Below are positions 1 to 5,441 of a stretch of 5,441 bases of DNA, one piece after another (positions within the stretch are counted from its first letter, which is position 1; every line of letters starts with the position of its first letter). The notes under the pieces are model-generated. The model had not been told where the DNA came from and did no database searches. It was given only the letters and a program-made list of their open reading frames with translations. Source of the DNA: an uncultured Lachnospiraceae bacterium (GTDB lineage Bacteria > Bacillota > Clostridia > Lachnospirales > Lachnospiraceae); contig CAMPAX010000166.1 of the NCBI GenBank assembly GCA_946633495.1, forward strand, positions 1 through 5,441, given 5' to 3'. The position numbers were made by a program, and so were the translations under genes.

Positions 1-1
1 A

Positions 2-1066
2 GGAAACGATCTGGTTCCGGTACCGAATCCGCTTCCGGTCACGGTACGAAATACCTGGAACCCGATCCGACTTCAATCCGAAGAAGCAAACTATCACCTG
101 ATGGCGTTTAAGTACGAGGGAAACCGGCTTGCGTTGGAAATGTCACACTCTTTGTCGGATGGAGCGGGTTTTCTTCCCTATATTAAAAGTGTGCTTTATC
201 TTTATCTCAGTCGTAAAACCGGTAAGCCCTTTGATCCGACAGGATTCCGTCTGCCGGGAAGTCCGATTCCGGAATCGGAAATCGGTGACCCATTTTCAAA
301 ACTGGATATAGACGGTGCTGAGCCGCCGATCTATCAGAAAAAACCGATTGAGGACTTCTATCGTCTGAGCGAAGGGAAAGAAAAAGGGTACATTTGTTTT
401 GGACTGCAGCTCCCGGAAGATCAGGTGATGAAGTACTGTAAGGGAAATGACGGAAGTCCGAATGTACTCATTGCGGTTCTTCTGACAAGAGCGATCAGGC
501 GTGAAGACCCCGAAAATTCCAGGACAGTCACTGCCTCAATTGCCATTGACCATAAGGCAATCCTTGGAAACTATGATAATTATCGGATGTTTGCAAATGT
601 AGCAGTTCTGGATTTCCCTGTGTCCAGAGATCTGAATGACATTATGAAATCCTGTACCATGGCGCGGGGGCAGCTTATACTGCAAACACAGCCTGAGAAC
701 TCCCTTTGGGCCATGAAACAAAGAAAACTAACCTATGCAAAGCTGGCATCCATTCCGCTGGAGATGAAGACCACTGCACTTGCAAAATCGGCGGGAAGCC
801 CGAGATGGACTTTGGCAGTATCTTACGCAAACAGCAGAAGCTTCGGCCCCTTAGATCCTTACATAGATGAGCTGTATTTCATGGCCGCACCCGAAGTGAT
901 CGATATGGGGGTGGAGGTCACTTGTATCAATCATAATTTCTTCTTGTCCATAACACAAAATTTTACTTCGGAACAATACTTCAATGCATTTTTGGAAGAA
1001 TTATCTTTGGCCGGAATCTCATACGTGGTAAAGTACAAAGATAATACGGAATTGTGTGGAGTATAG
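2..1066 (+). CDS. Condensation-like / alcohol acetyltransferase-like acyltransferase, 5' end missing
   Basis: This is a probable acyl-transfer enzyme of the CAT/condensation fold, in the group usually annotated as alcohol acetyltransferase or NRPS condensation-like protein. The frame is open to the window edge, giving 354 visible codons. The Met codon at 101 is internal, because the 33 codons before it continue the fold leading into the active-site strand. Using visible-residue numbering, the catalytic motif is S-H-S-L-S-D-G (H49, D53, G54), an HxxxDG in which the usual first His of HHxxxDG is Ser. The second subdomain begins near SPNVLIAVLLTRAIR (152-166). An R-x-F-x-N segment (about 194-198) and VSYANSRSFGPLDPYI (about 273-288) occupy the places of the family's later structural motifs. 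Relatives are usually a little over 400 residues, so perhaps 70-100 N-terminal residues are lost; this is an estimate. No adenylation or carrier domain is visible, so a free-standing acyltransferase is more likely than an NRPS module. The substrate cannot be deduced. Confidence 0.8.
   Translation, partial: GNDLVPVPNPLPVTVRNTWNPIRLQSEEANYHLMAFKYEGNRLALEMSHSLSDGAGFLPYIKSVLYLYLSRKTGKPFDPTGFRLPGSPIPESEIGDPFSKLDIDGAEPPIYQKKPIEDFYRLSEGKEKGYICFGLQLPEDQVMKYCKGNDGSPNVLIAVLLTRAIRREDPENSRTVTASIAIDHKAILGNYDNYRMFANVAVLDFPVSRDLNDIMKSCTMARGQLILQTQPENSLWAMKQRKLTYAKLASIPLEMKTTALAKSAGSPRWTLAVSYANSRSFGPLDPYIDELYFMAAPEVIDMGVEVTCINHNFFLSITQNFTSEQYFNAFLEELSLAGISYVVKYKDNTELCGV
262..279. repeat. 18-base perfect palindrome inside the acyltransferase gene
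   Basis: Bases 262-279 (TCCGATTCCGGAATCGGA) equal their own reverse complement over all 18 positions. They lie in codons for the Pro/Glu-rich stretch S-P-I-P-E-S-E after the active-site motif. By simple 4^-9 reckoning, a perfect 18-base palindrome at a fixed site is rare, about 0.02 expected in a window this long. The location inside a conserved gene and the lack of neighbouring signals make chance or codon bias the default explanation. Confidence 0.9.
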
Positions 1067-1106
1067 ATCCGGGCGATGTCATGACCGGTGTAAGGAAAAA
1101 AGATTT

Positions 1107-1112
1107 GGTGGA
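1107..1112 (+). promoter_or_regulatory. Weak ribosome binding site for glycerate kinase
   Basis: GGTGGA, a one-mismatch GGAGGA-like site, ends three bases before the ATG at 1116. It supports that start, but the spacing is short and the match imperfect. An AAGGAA at 1092-1097 is too far upstream (18 bases) to serve this ATG. Weak initiation, or coupling to the gene ending at 1066, is possible. Confidence 0.45.
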
Positions 1113-1115
1113 ACT

Positions 1116-2282
1116 ATGAAACTCATTTTTGCCTCAGACAGCTTCAAAGGAACCCTATCTTCCTCGGAGATCTGCGTCCTGCTTGAAAAAGCGGCAAAGG
1201 AAGTCTTCGGAGAAGAAAACTTGAACTGTATAGGCCTTCCTGTTGCTGACGGCGGAGAAGGTACGGTAGATGCAGTCCTCGCGGCACGGCATGGAAAAAA
1301 GATCAGGGTGCAGGTACATGGCCCGCTCATGGAAGAGCAGGAAGCATACATTGGATGCCCGGATCCCGATCATGCCGTCATGGAAATGTCAGCAGCCTCC
1401 GGTCTTATCCTGGTACCGGAAGCGCTTCGTAACCCACTCCGTACTACAAGCTACGGAACAGGAGAAATGATCCTGGCTGCACTGAACCTGGGGATCCGCG
1501 ACATCACCATCGCCATCGGCGGGAGCGCTACAAATGACGGGGGTATGGGCTGCCTTTCCGCATTAGGTGTCAGGTTCCTGGATGAATCCGGGAAAGTGTT
1601 GGCAGGTGTCGGAGAGAATCTGGAGAAAGTACGTGATATCGATATCGATGGTCTTGATATGAGAATCCGGGGGATGATACATTCGGGGAAGCCCGCTCTT
1701 AGTACTCAAGGGGTAAACCTGACCGTAATGTGCGATGTAACAAATCCTCTGTGCGGGGAAATGGGAGCTACAAGAGTCTACGGCCCCCAAAAGGGCGGAA
1801 CTCCGGAAGTGATCGAGCGCTTGGAACTGGGAATGCAGAACTACCGGGATGTGATCCAAAGAAAGATGGGAGTGGACGCGGATACGATCCCGGGAAGTGG
1901 GGCAGCCGGTGGACTTGGCGCAGCGTTATCGATCTTTCTGGGAGGAGAAATGCGCTCCGGTGTTAATACGGTACTGGATCTCATCGGCTTTGACAGATAC
2001 CTGGAGGGGGCAGATCTTGTGATCACCGGCGAAGGACGGGCAGACGCTCAAAGTTGCTGCGGTAAAGTAATGCAGGGCGTCGGACAGAGAGCAAAGGCTG
2101 CCGGAATCCCGGTGATCGGTCTCTGTGGATCTTTGGATGAAGGAGCAAAGAAGCTTCTGGATCATGGGATCACAAAGCTTCTTGCAACATCTGAACCCGG
2201 AATGCCGCTGGAAGAAGCTATGCGTCGGGCAGAGGAACTATACTATCGGAGTGCTGTCCGAATGTTCAAAGAATGGAAGTGA
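1116..2282 (+). CDS. glxK: Glycerate kinase (GlxK/GarK family)
   Basis: This cytoplasmic kinase phosphorylates D-glycerate with ATP. Characterised members of this family (GarK, GlxK) give 2-phosphoglycerate, which enters lower glycolysis. The 388 residues are close to the usual family length of about 380. Family motifs appear in order: the N-terminus MKLIFASDSFKGTLSS, LPVADGGEGT (41-50), IGGSATNDGGMG (134-145), CDVTNPLCG (206-214), YGPQKG (222-227), PGSGAAGGLGAAL (259-271) and TGEGRADAQSCCGK (304-317). The start at 1116 was chosen because the family begins at MK-IAPDSFKG. An in-frame ATG at 1056 would add 20 unrelated residues and overlap the upstream gene's stop. A stretch around residues 186-198 (GMIHSGKPALSTQ) looks like a small insertion before the CDVTNP strand compared with typical members; this is from memory, not an alignment. 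It lies 49 bases after the acyltransferase and 55 bases before the GH13 gene, all co-directional. The family call is secure; the 2- versus 3-phosphate product is inferred from relatives, and the symbol is generic for the family. Confidence 0.95.
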   Translation: MKLIFASDSFKGTLSSSEICVLLEKAAKEVFGEENLNCIGLPVADGGEGTVDAVLAARHGKKIRVQVHGPLMEEQEAYIGCPDPDHAVMEMSAASGLILVPEALRNPLRTTSYGTGEMILAALNLGIRDITIAIGGSATNDGGMGCLSALGVRFLDESGKVLAGVGENLEKVRDIDIDGLDMRIRGMIHSGKPALSTQGVNLTVMCDVTNPLCGEMGATRVYGPQKGGTPEVIERLELGMQNYRDVIQRKMGVDADTIPGSGAAGGLGAALSIFLGGEMRSGVNTVLDLIGFDRYLEGADLVITGEGRADAQSCCGKVMQGVGQRAKAAGIPVIGLCGSLDEGAKKLLDHGITKLLATSEPGMPLEEAMRRAEELYYRSAVRMFKEWK

Positions 2283-2308
2283 TAAGATTTTTCCAATACA
2301 AATGTAAA

Positions 2309-2326
2309 GAGAACATCGATTTTCTC
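2309..2326. promoter_or_regulatory. Imperfect 18-base dyad just upstream of the GH13 ribosome binding site
   Basis: GAGAACATCGATTTTCTC matches its own reverse complement at 16 of 18 positions. GAGAA/TTCTC arms flank a central ATCGAT, with one mismatched pair (C2314/T2321). It lies entirely in the 55-base gap between the glycerate kinase and the GH13 gene, and ends exactly where GGGAGG (2327-2332) begins. A dyad centred on CG before a sugar-enzyme gene is the kind of site used by LacI/GalR-type repressors. Alternatively it could form a weak RNA hairpin beside the ribosome binding site. No regulator gene is in the window and no convincing -35/-10 pair was found, so an operator role is a hypothesis. 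Confidence 0.4.
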
Positions 2327-2332
2327 GGGAGG
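2327..2332 (+). promoter_or_regulatory. Strong ribosome binding site for the GH13 gene
   Basis: GGGAGG lies five bases before the ATG at 2338, a near-ideal Shine-Dalgarno arrangement that fixes this start. It directly abuts the dyad at 2309-2326, so pairing or protein binding there could mask it. Confidence 0.85.
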
Positions 2333-2337
2333 TTAAT

Positions 2338-3963
2338 ATGGCATGGTATGACGAGGCAGTATTCTATCACATTTATCCGTTGGGACTTACGGGGGCTCCA
2401 AAGCAGAACGATTACGGTGAACCGGTACACAGGTTGAATACCCTGGTTCCCTGGATCGATCATATGAAAAAGATCGGAGTAAACGCGCTTTATATCGGCC
2501 CCCTTTTTGAATCGGTAGGGCATGGGTATGAAACTACGGATTATAAGAAGCTGGACTCAAGACTGGGAACGAATGAGGACCTGACAGATTTTGTGAAGAA
2601 ATGTCACGATGCAGGGATCAGGGTTATCCTGGACGGAGTTTTTAATCATACGGGGCGTGACTTCTTCGCCTTTAAGGATATCAAGGAAAAAAGGGAGAAA
2701 TCCGCATACAGAGACTGGTACTGTAATGTGAATTTCTACGGAAATAACGAATATAACGATGGTTTCTCCTACGAAAACTGGGGAGGCTATAATCTGCTGG
2801 TGAAGCTGAATCAGAGGAATCCGGCGGTTAAGGATTATATCTGTGATGTGATCCGTTTCTGGGTAAAGGAATTTGATATAGACGGTCTGCGTCTTGATGC
2901 GGCGGATGTGCTGGATTTTGAGTTCATGAAGGATCTCAGGCGGACAGCAGACTCCGTGAAACCGGATTTCTGGCTCATGGGCGAAGTGATCCACGGAGAT
3001 TATTCCCGGTGGGCGAATGCAAATACCCTGCACAGTGTAACAAACTATACGCTTCATAAAGGGTTATTCAGCGGCATGAACGATCATAATTTCTTTGAGA
3101 TCGCTCACACGATACGCTATACCAATGGGATGATCTCCAAAGCCATCCGACTTTACAATTTCGTTGATAATCATGATGTGGAGCGGATCATCACGAAGCT
3201 GAATAATAAGGCGCATTTCACGCCTGTGCATATCATGCTGTTCACACTCCCCGGAATCCCTTCGATCTATTACGGAAGTGAGTTCGGGATCGAAGGCAGA
3301 AAGGAACGGTTTTCGGATGATTCTCTTCGGCCGTACATCGATCTGAAGGAGCATGCGAAGGATTATGAGAATAATCCCTGTACGAAACTGATCACGGCAC
3401 TGGGTAAGATCCATAAGGAGTACCTGCAGGATCTGACAGGGGAGGATTACAGGGAGCTTTGTCTTACCAACCGTCAGTTTGCCTATGGCCGCGGAAAGCT
3501 GGTCGTAGCGTTGAATAATGATGATAATGCGGCTGAGATAAATGTTCCGGCTGCAGACGGTGAATACATCGGTCTTCTGTATGGTGAAAAACTGACAGCA
3601 GCGGGAGGAAGGCTTCAGATACGCTTACTGCCCAATAATGGTGAGATCTATGCACCGGCTGAAGGTGGTAAGACAAAGAGCAGCAAGCTTAAAGTAACAG
3701 AGGCTAAGACACAGGAGCAGAAACCTTCCGAGAAGACAAAGGTAAAAGGGAAGGCAGCGAAAGAGACGAAAAAGGAGACGGCTGAGAAGGAATCAGTACT
3801 TATTCCGGATATCCCCTATGAGGAGATGACCGTGGAGCAGCTCCAGGCAGTGATACTTGCGAAGATGGCTAAAAACGGACCCGTAACGGACCAGATGCGT
3901 AAGGATGTCGAGGAGAATATCTGGCATAATTCACTTGTGAACTGGGCAAATAGTTTCAGATAA
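2338..3963 (+). CDS. GH13 alpha-amylase-family glycosidase with Lys-rich linker and C-terminal module
   Basis: This is a retaining alpha-glycosidase of family GH13, probably acting on maltodextrin or cyclodextrin-type alpha-1,4 glucans in the cytoplasm, since no signal peptide or membrane segment is visible. The barrel spans about residues 1-370. All conserved regions are present: DGVFNH (99-104), GLRLDAADV (183-191, nucleophile D187 with R185), GEVIHGD (215-221, acid/base E216) and FVDNHD (275-280, third acid D280). YETTDYKKLDSRLGTNEDL (64-82) and GIPSIYYGSEFGIEGRKER (306-324) resemble cyclomaltodextrinase/neopullulanase relatives. The N-terminal CBM34-like domain of those enzymes is absent. 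A short beta domain (about 378-440) follows. Next comes a Lys/Glu/Thr-rich linker (about 442-488) and a helical-looking tail from PYEEMTVEQLQ to the C-terminus (about 493-541) that I do not recognise. The family is certain; the exact specificity (maltodextrin glucosidase, cyclomaltodextrinase or amylase) is not decided by sequence alone. Confidence 0.93.
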   Translation: MAWYDEAVFYHIYPLGLTGAPKQNDYGEPVHRLNTLVPWIDHMKKIGVNALYIGPLFESVGHGYETTDYKKLDSRLGTNEDLTDFVKKCHDAGIRVILDGVFNHTGRDFFAFKDIKEKREKSAYRDWYCNVNFYGNNEYNDGFSYENWGGYNLLVKLNQRNPAVKDYICDVIRFWVKEFDIDGLRLDAADVLDFEFMKDLRRTADSVKPDFWLMGEVIHGDYSRWANANTLHSVTNYTLHKGLFSGMNDHNFFEIAHTIRYTNGMISKAIRLYNFVDNHDVERIITKLNNKAHFTPVHIMLFTLPGIPSIYYGSEFGIEGRKERFSDDSLRPYIDLKEHAKDYENNPCTKLITALGKIHKEYLQDLTGEDYRELCLTNRQFAYGRGKLVVALNNDDNAAEINVPAADGEYIGLLYGEKLTAAGGRLQIRLLPNNGEIYAPAEGGKTKSSKLKVTEAKTQEQKPSEKTKVKGKAAKETKKETAEKESVLIPDIPYEEMTVEQLQAVILAKMAKNGPVTDQMRKDVEENIWHNSLVNWANSFR

Positions 3964-3968
3964 GGAGG
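3962..3968 (+). promoter_or_regulatory. Orphan strong Shine-Dalgarno at the GH13 stop codon
   Basis: AAGGAGG overlaps the TAA of the GH13 gene. The only starts behind it open tiny frames: GTG 3973 gives seven codons ending at the TGA at 3994. GTG 3971 gives 20 codons ending at the TAA at 4031, but sits only two bases from the site. The next real gene has its own ribosome binding site 56 bases later. The site may serve a leader peptide, be a relic of a lost gene, or be chance. I see no terminator in the 72-base gap. Confidence 0.35.
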
Positions 3969-4023
3969 TGGTGTGGGTATCATGGGTGGAACCTGAACGA
4001 ATCAACGTCAATACTATAAACCC

Positions 4024-4028
4024 GGAGG
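4024..4028 (+). promoter_or_regulatory. Ribosome binding site deciding the GTG start at 4036
   Basis: GGAGG lies seven bases before a GTG at 4036. The protein from that GTG begins MTIRRFEKAD, the normal first strand of a GNAT domain. An in-frame stop at 3994 blocks any longer start, so the site and the domain boundary together fix GTG as the initiator. Confidence 0.85.
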
Positions 4029-4035
4029 ACTAAGC

Positions 4036-5352
4036 GTGACTATCAGGAGATTTGAAAAGGCAGATGCCGCGGAGGTTTCACGGCTCATCAAAACCACAAT
4101 ACAAATATCAAATGCGAAGGACTATCCGGCTGAACTCCTGGATGTACTTGTTGAAACGGAAACAGAAGAGCATGTTCTGGAGAGAGCAAGCTGGACTCAT
4201 TTTTATGTGGTGATCGATGAGGATAAGATCATAGGCTGCGGGGCCATCGGCCCGTACTGGGGAAAGGAAGATGAAAGCAGTCTCTTCACCATATTTGTTC
4301 ACCCGGACTATCAGGGGAAAGGTATCGGACGGGATATCATCCATACGCTGGAACAGGATGAATATTTCCAACGGGCCCAAAGAATTGAGATACCTGCATC
4401 CATAACGGGGGTTCCTTTCTATAGGAAGATGGGATATGAATATAAAAACGGAGTAACAGAGCCGGACGAGGAACACCTGATCCGAATGGAGAAGAAAAGA
4501 GAATTATGGGACCTGGATACTAAGGTGCTTGGCCTGAAGCGAGGGACAGTTGCGGTTGAACTACATGATCCTGAATGGGAAAGAGTTGCGAAAGCCACAA
4601 TAGAGAAGCTGAAGCGCCTGCTCTCCGGTGTTGCTTTGGATATTCAGCATATCGGCAGTACAGCCATAAAAAATATCGTTGCGAAACCGATCATTGATAT
4701 CGTTGTGGGTGTATCGGATTTTGACCGGATCTTTAAGCTGAATCCGGTCCTGGAGGAGAATGGTTTCATTTTCCGGGGGCAGGATGTCCCGAATCAGTAT
4801 TTATATGTATGCGGAGATGCTGATTCCAGAACGCATCATATACATGTGGTGCTCTGTTACTCGATCTATTGGAATAACTATGTGAATATGAGGGATTATC
4901 TGAACTCTCATGAGGAGGATGCCCGGGAGTATTCTGAGCTTAAGAAACGCCTGGCTGCGGAGTATCCGGAGGACCGGAATACGTATACCGAAAAGAAAAG
5001 TGCGCTGATCAACGAAATACTGAAGAAAGCAGCTGCCTGGCGTAACAGCTTAAATCATTCGCTTCTTAAATCAACCCAGAATACAAGAACACTGCTTACC
5101 GGAAGTTACCGCTATATTCGGAGTGATGTCCCGGGAAGTCTCACTGATGATGAAGTGAGATGGCTGTATCAAAACGGGATAACGACAATCGTGGATTTAC
5201 GGTCCGAGGGAGAATTTCTGCGGAAACCGTGCAGGCTGGAACATGAAGAAGGATTTACTTATCATCATATGCCGGTAACAGGAGACGGAGCGGTGCCGGA
5301 TTCCCCGGCATTCCTCTCGCAATCTGCTATCCGGAGAAGCAGTTCACCCTGA
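4036..5352 (+). CDS. GNAT acetyltransferase - GrpB (UPF0157) - tyrosine phosphatase-like fusion, 3' end broken
   Basis: A single uninterrupted frame encodes three domains. Residues 1-155 are a GNAT N-acetyltransferase: the acetyl-CoA loop VHPDYQGKGIGRDII (88-102) carries Q-x-x-G-x-G, and FYRKMGYEYK (128-137) is the C-terminal motif. Residues about 165-335 are a complete GrpB/UPF0157 domain of the nucleotidyltransferase-like fold. It starts LGLKRGTVAVELHDPEW, with HIGSTAI (205-211), KPIIDIVVGV (217-226), HHIHVV (267-272) and MRDYLNSHEEDAREY (285-299). The second acid of a polymerase-beta-type DxD is V223 here. Residues about 345-424 match the N-terminal half of bacterial PTP/DSP-like phosphatases: NTRTLL, RSDVPGSLTDDEVRWL, GITTIVDLRSEGE and FTYHHMPVTGDGAVPDSP. 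The catalytic Cx5R loop is missing. From about residue 425 the frame enters rsmG sequence and reads AFLSQSAIRRSSSP before a stop, so the C-terminus is an artefact of the junction. Modification of a small molecule is plausible, but no substrate is known. Confidence 0.85.
   Translation: MTIRRFEKADAAEVSRLIKTTIQISNAKDYPAELLDVLVETETEEHVLERASWTHFYVVIDEDKIIGCGAIGPYWGKEDESSLFTIFVHPDYQGKGIGRDIIHTLEQDEYFQRAQRIEIPASITGVPFYRKMGYEYKNGVTEPDEEHLIRMEKKRELWDLDTKVLGLKRGTVAVELHDPEWERVAKATIEKLKRLLSGVALDIQHIGSTAIKNIVAKPIIDIVVGVSDFDRIFKLNPVLEENGFIFRGQDVPNQYLYVCGDADSRTHHIHVVLCYSIYWNNYVNMRDYLNSHEEDAREYSELKKRLAAEYPEDRNTYTEKKSALINEILKKAAAWRNSLNHSLLKSTQNTRTLLTGSYRYIRSDVPGSLTDDEVRWLYQNGITTIVDLRSEGEFLRKPCRLEHEEGFTYHHMPVTGDGAVPDSPAFLSQSAIRRSSSP
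5292..5310 (+). other. Chimeric junction: 19 bases readable as both phosphatase and RsmG
   Basis: GGTGCCGGATTCCCCGGCA encodes (A)VPDSP(A), the expected continuation of the phosphatase domain, in the frame of the 4036 gene. In the frame starting at 5292 it encodes GAGFPG, the start of the RsmG SAM-binding motif. Upstream bases fit only the phosphatase and downstream bases only rsmG. The breakpoint therefore lies within this shared stretch, or within a few bases of it. Confidence 0.75.
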
Positions 5353-5441
5353 TGGATTCTCTCGGGAAGAGACTGAAGATCGTAAGGCATCTCTGCGATG
5401 AGATCGGCATCAATAATGTGCAGGTCGTCCACGGCCGCGCG
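5292..5441 (+). CDS. rsmG: Internal fragment of 16S rRNA m7G methyltransferase RsmG (GidB)
   Basis: RsmG methylates N7 of a guanine in the 530 loop of 16S rRNA (G527 in E. coli numbering) using SAM; it is cytoplasmic and its loss is linked to low-level streptomycin resistance. Fifty codons are visible, open to the window end: GAGFPGIPLAICYPEKQ, FTLMDSLGKRLK, then HLCDEIGINNVQVVHGRA. GAGFPGIPLAI is the glycine-rich SAM motif, normally preceded by D-(V/I)-G-(T/S). FTLMDSLGKR carries the acidic residue ending strand 2, and NVQVVHGRA leads into the next conserved acid. The N-terminal third or so of the protein (of roughly 210-240 residues) is absent: codons just upstream in this frame (AGA CGG AGC) do not give D-V-G-T and belong to the phosphatase. 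No start codon or ribosome binding site belongs to this piece, so it is a non-functional fragment as assembled. rsmG usually sits near mnmG or parA/parB, none of which is here. Confidence 0.9.

Noticed and set aside
10..46. Short repeats of CCGGT/CCGAAT/TTCCGGT near the left edge
   Set aside because: They encode a Val-Pro-rich run (VPVPNPLPV) in the acyltransferase; the units are too short and irregular to be a DNA repeat.
1056..1115. Earlier in-frame ATG that would extend glycerate kinase by 20 residues and overlap the acyltransferase stop
   Set aside because: The added residues (EYRSGRCHDRCKEKRFGGT) do not resemble the family, whose N-terminus is MK-IAPDSFKG; the ATG at 1116 fits exactly.
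1635..1649. Repeated GATATC/ATCGAT run resembling a small tandem palindrome
   Set aside because: It encodes Asp-Ile-Asp-Ile-Asp in the glycerate kinase and follows from repeated GAT/ATC codons.
2557..3057. 166-codon open frame on the minus strand inside the GH13 gene
   Set aside because: It is fully antisense to conserved GH13 catalytic regions, has no recognisable domain, and is explained as a shadow of the plus-strand codons.
4011..4020. TATAAA-like -10 element before the fusion gene
   Set aside because: A transcript from it would start at or after the GGAGG at 4024-4028, losing the ribosome binding site, and no -35 match lies at the right distance.
4108..4476. 122-codon minus-strand open frame inside the GNAT domain
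   Set aside because: It is antisense to conserved GNAT motifs and shows no family features.
5310..5352. The C-terminal residues AFLSQSAIRRSSSP and stop at 5352 as the true end of the fusion protein
   Set aside because: The same bases in another frame encode strongly conserved RsmG sequence, and the phosphatase domain stops before its active site, so this end is produced by the junction.

Overview
The window reads as ordinary chromosomal DNA from a Firmicute, most likely a gut or rumen Clostridia/Lachnospiraceae-type bacterium. This is inferred from protein style (RsmG, GH13 and GrpB variants), strong GGAGG ribosome binding sites, one GTG start and mid-range GC. No database search was possible. 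Every gene lies on the + strand with short gaps (49, 55 and 72 bases). No tRNA, rRNA, CRISPR array, insertion sequence or convincing intrinsic terminator was seen. Both edges cut through genes, so the window may be a whole short contig.

Layout: (1) positions 2-1066 hold the C-terminal three quarters or so of a condensation-like / alcohol acetyltransferase-like acyltransferase carrying an HxxxDG motif. (2) Positions 1116-2282 hold a complete glycerate kinase of the GlxK/GarK family. (3) Positions 2338-3963 hold a cytoplasmic GH13 alpha-amylase-family glycosidase. It has an intact catalytic triad, followed by a Lys/Glu/Thr-rich linker and a small C-terminal module I do not recognise. A near-perfect 18-base dyad abuts its ribosome binding site. 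(4) Positions 4036 to about 5310 hold a GTG-started fusion of a GNAT acetyltransferase, a GrpB (UPF0157) domain and the N-terminal half of a tyrosine/serine phosphatase-like domain. (5) Positions 5292-5441 hold, in another frame, an internal piece of rsmG (16S rRNA m7G methyltransferase).

The most notable point is the join between (4) and (5). The phosphatase reading runs normally up to ...AVPDSP and the RsmG reading starts normally at GAGFPGIPLAI. Both are encoded by the same bases, 5292-5310. The two genes therefore appear to be joined at a short shared sequence. This could be a microhomology-mediated deletion in the genome or, perhaps more likely so close to the window end, an assembly chimera. 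The last 14 or so residues of the long open frame, before the stop at 5352, are then not real phosphatase sequence.

Functionally, the glycerate kinase feeds glycerate into lower glycolysis and the GH13 enzyme would release sugars from internalised maltodextrins. The two may share a carbon-metabolism transcript, but the co-direction does not prove this. The outer genes have no obvious pathway link to them.
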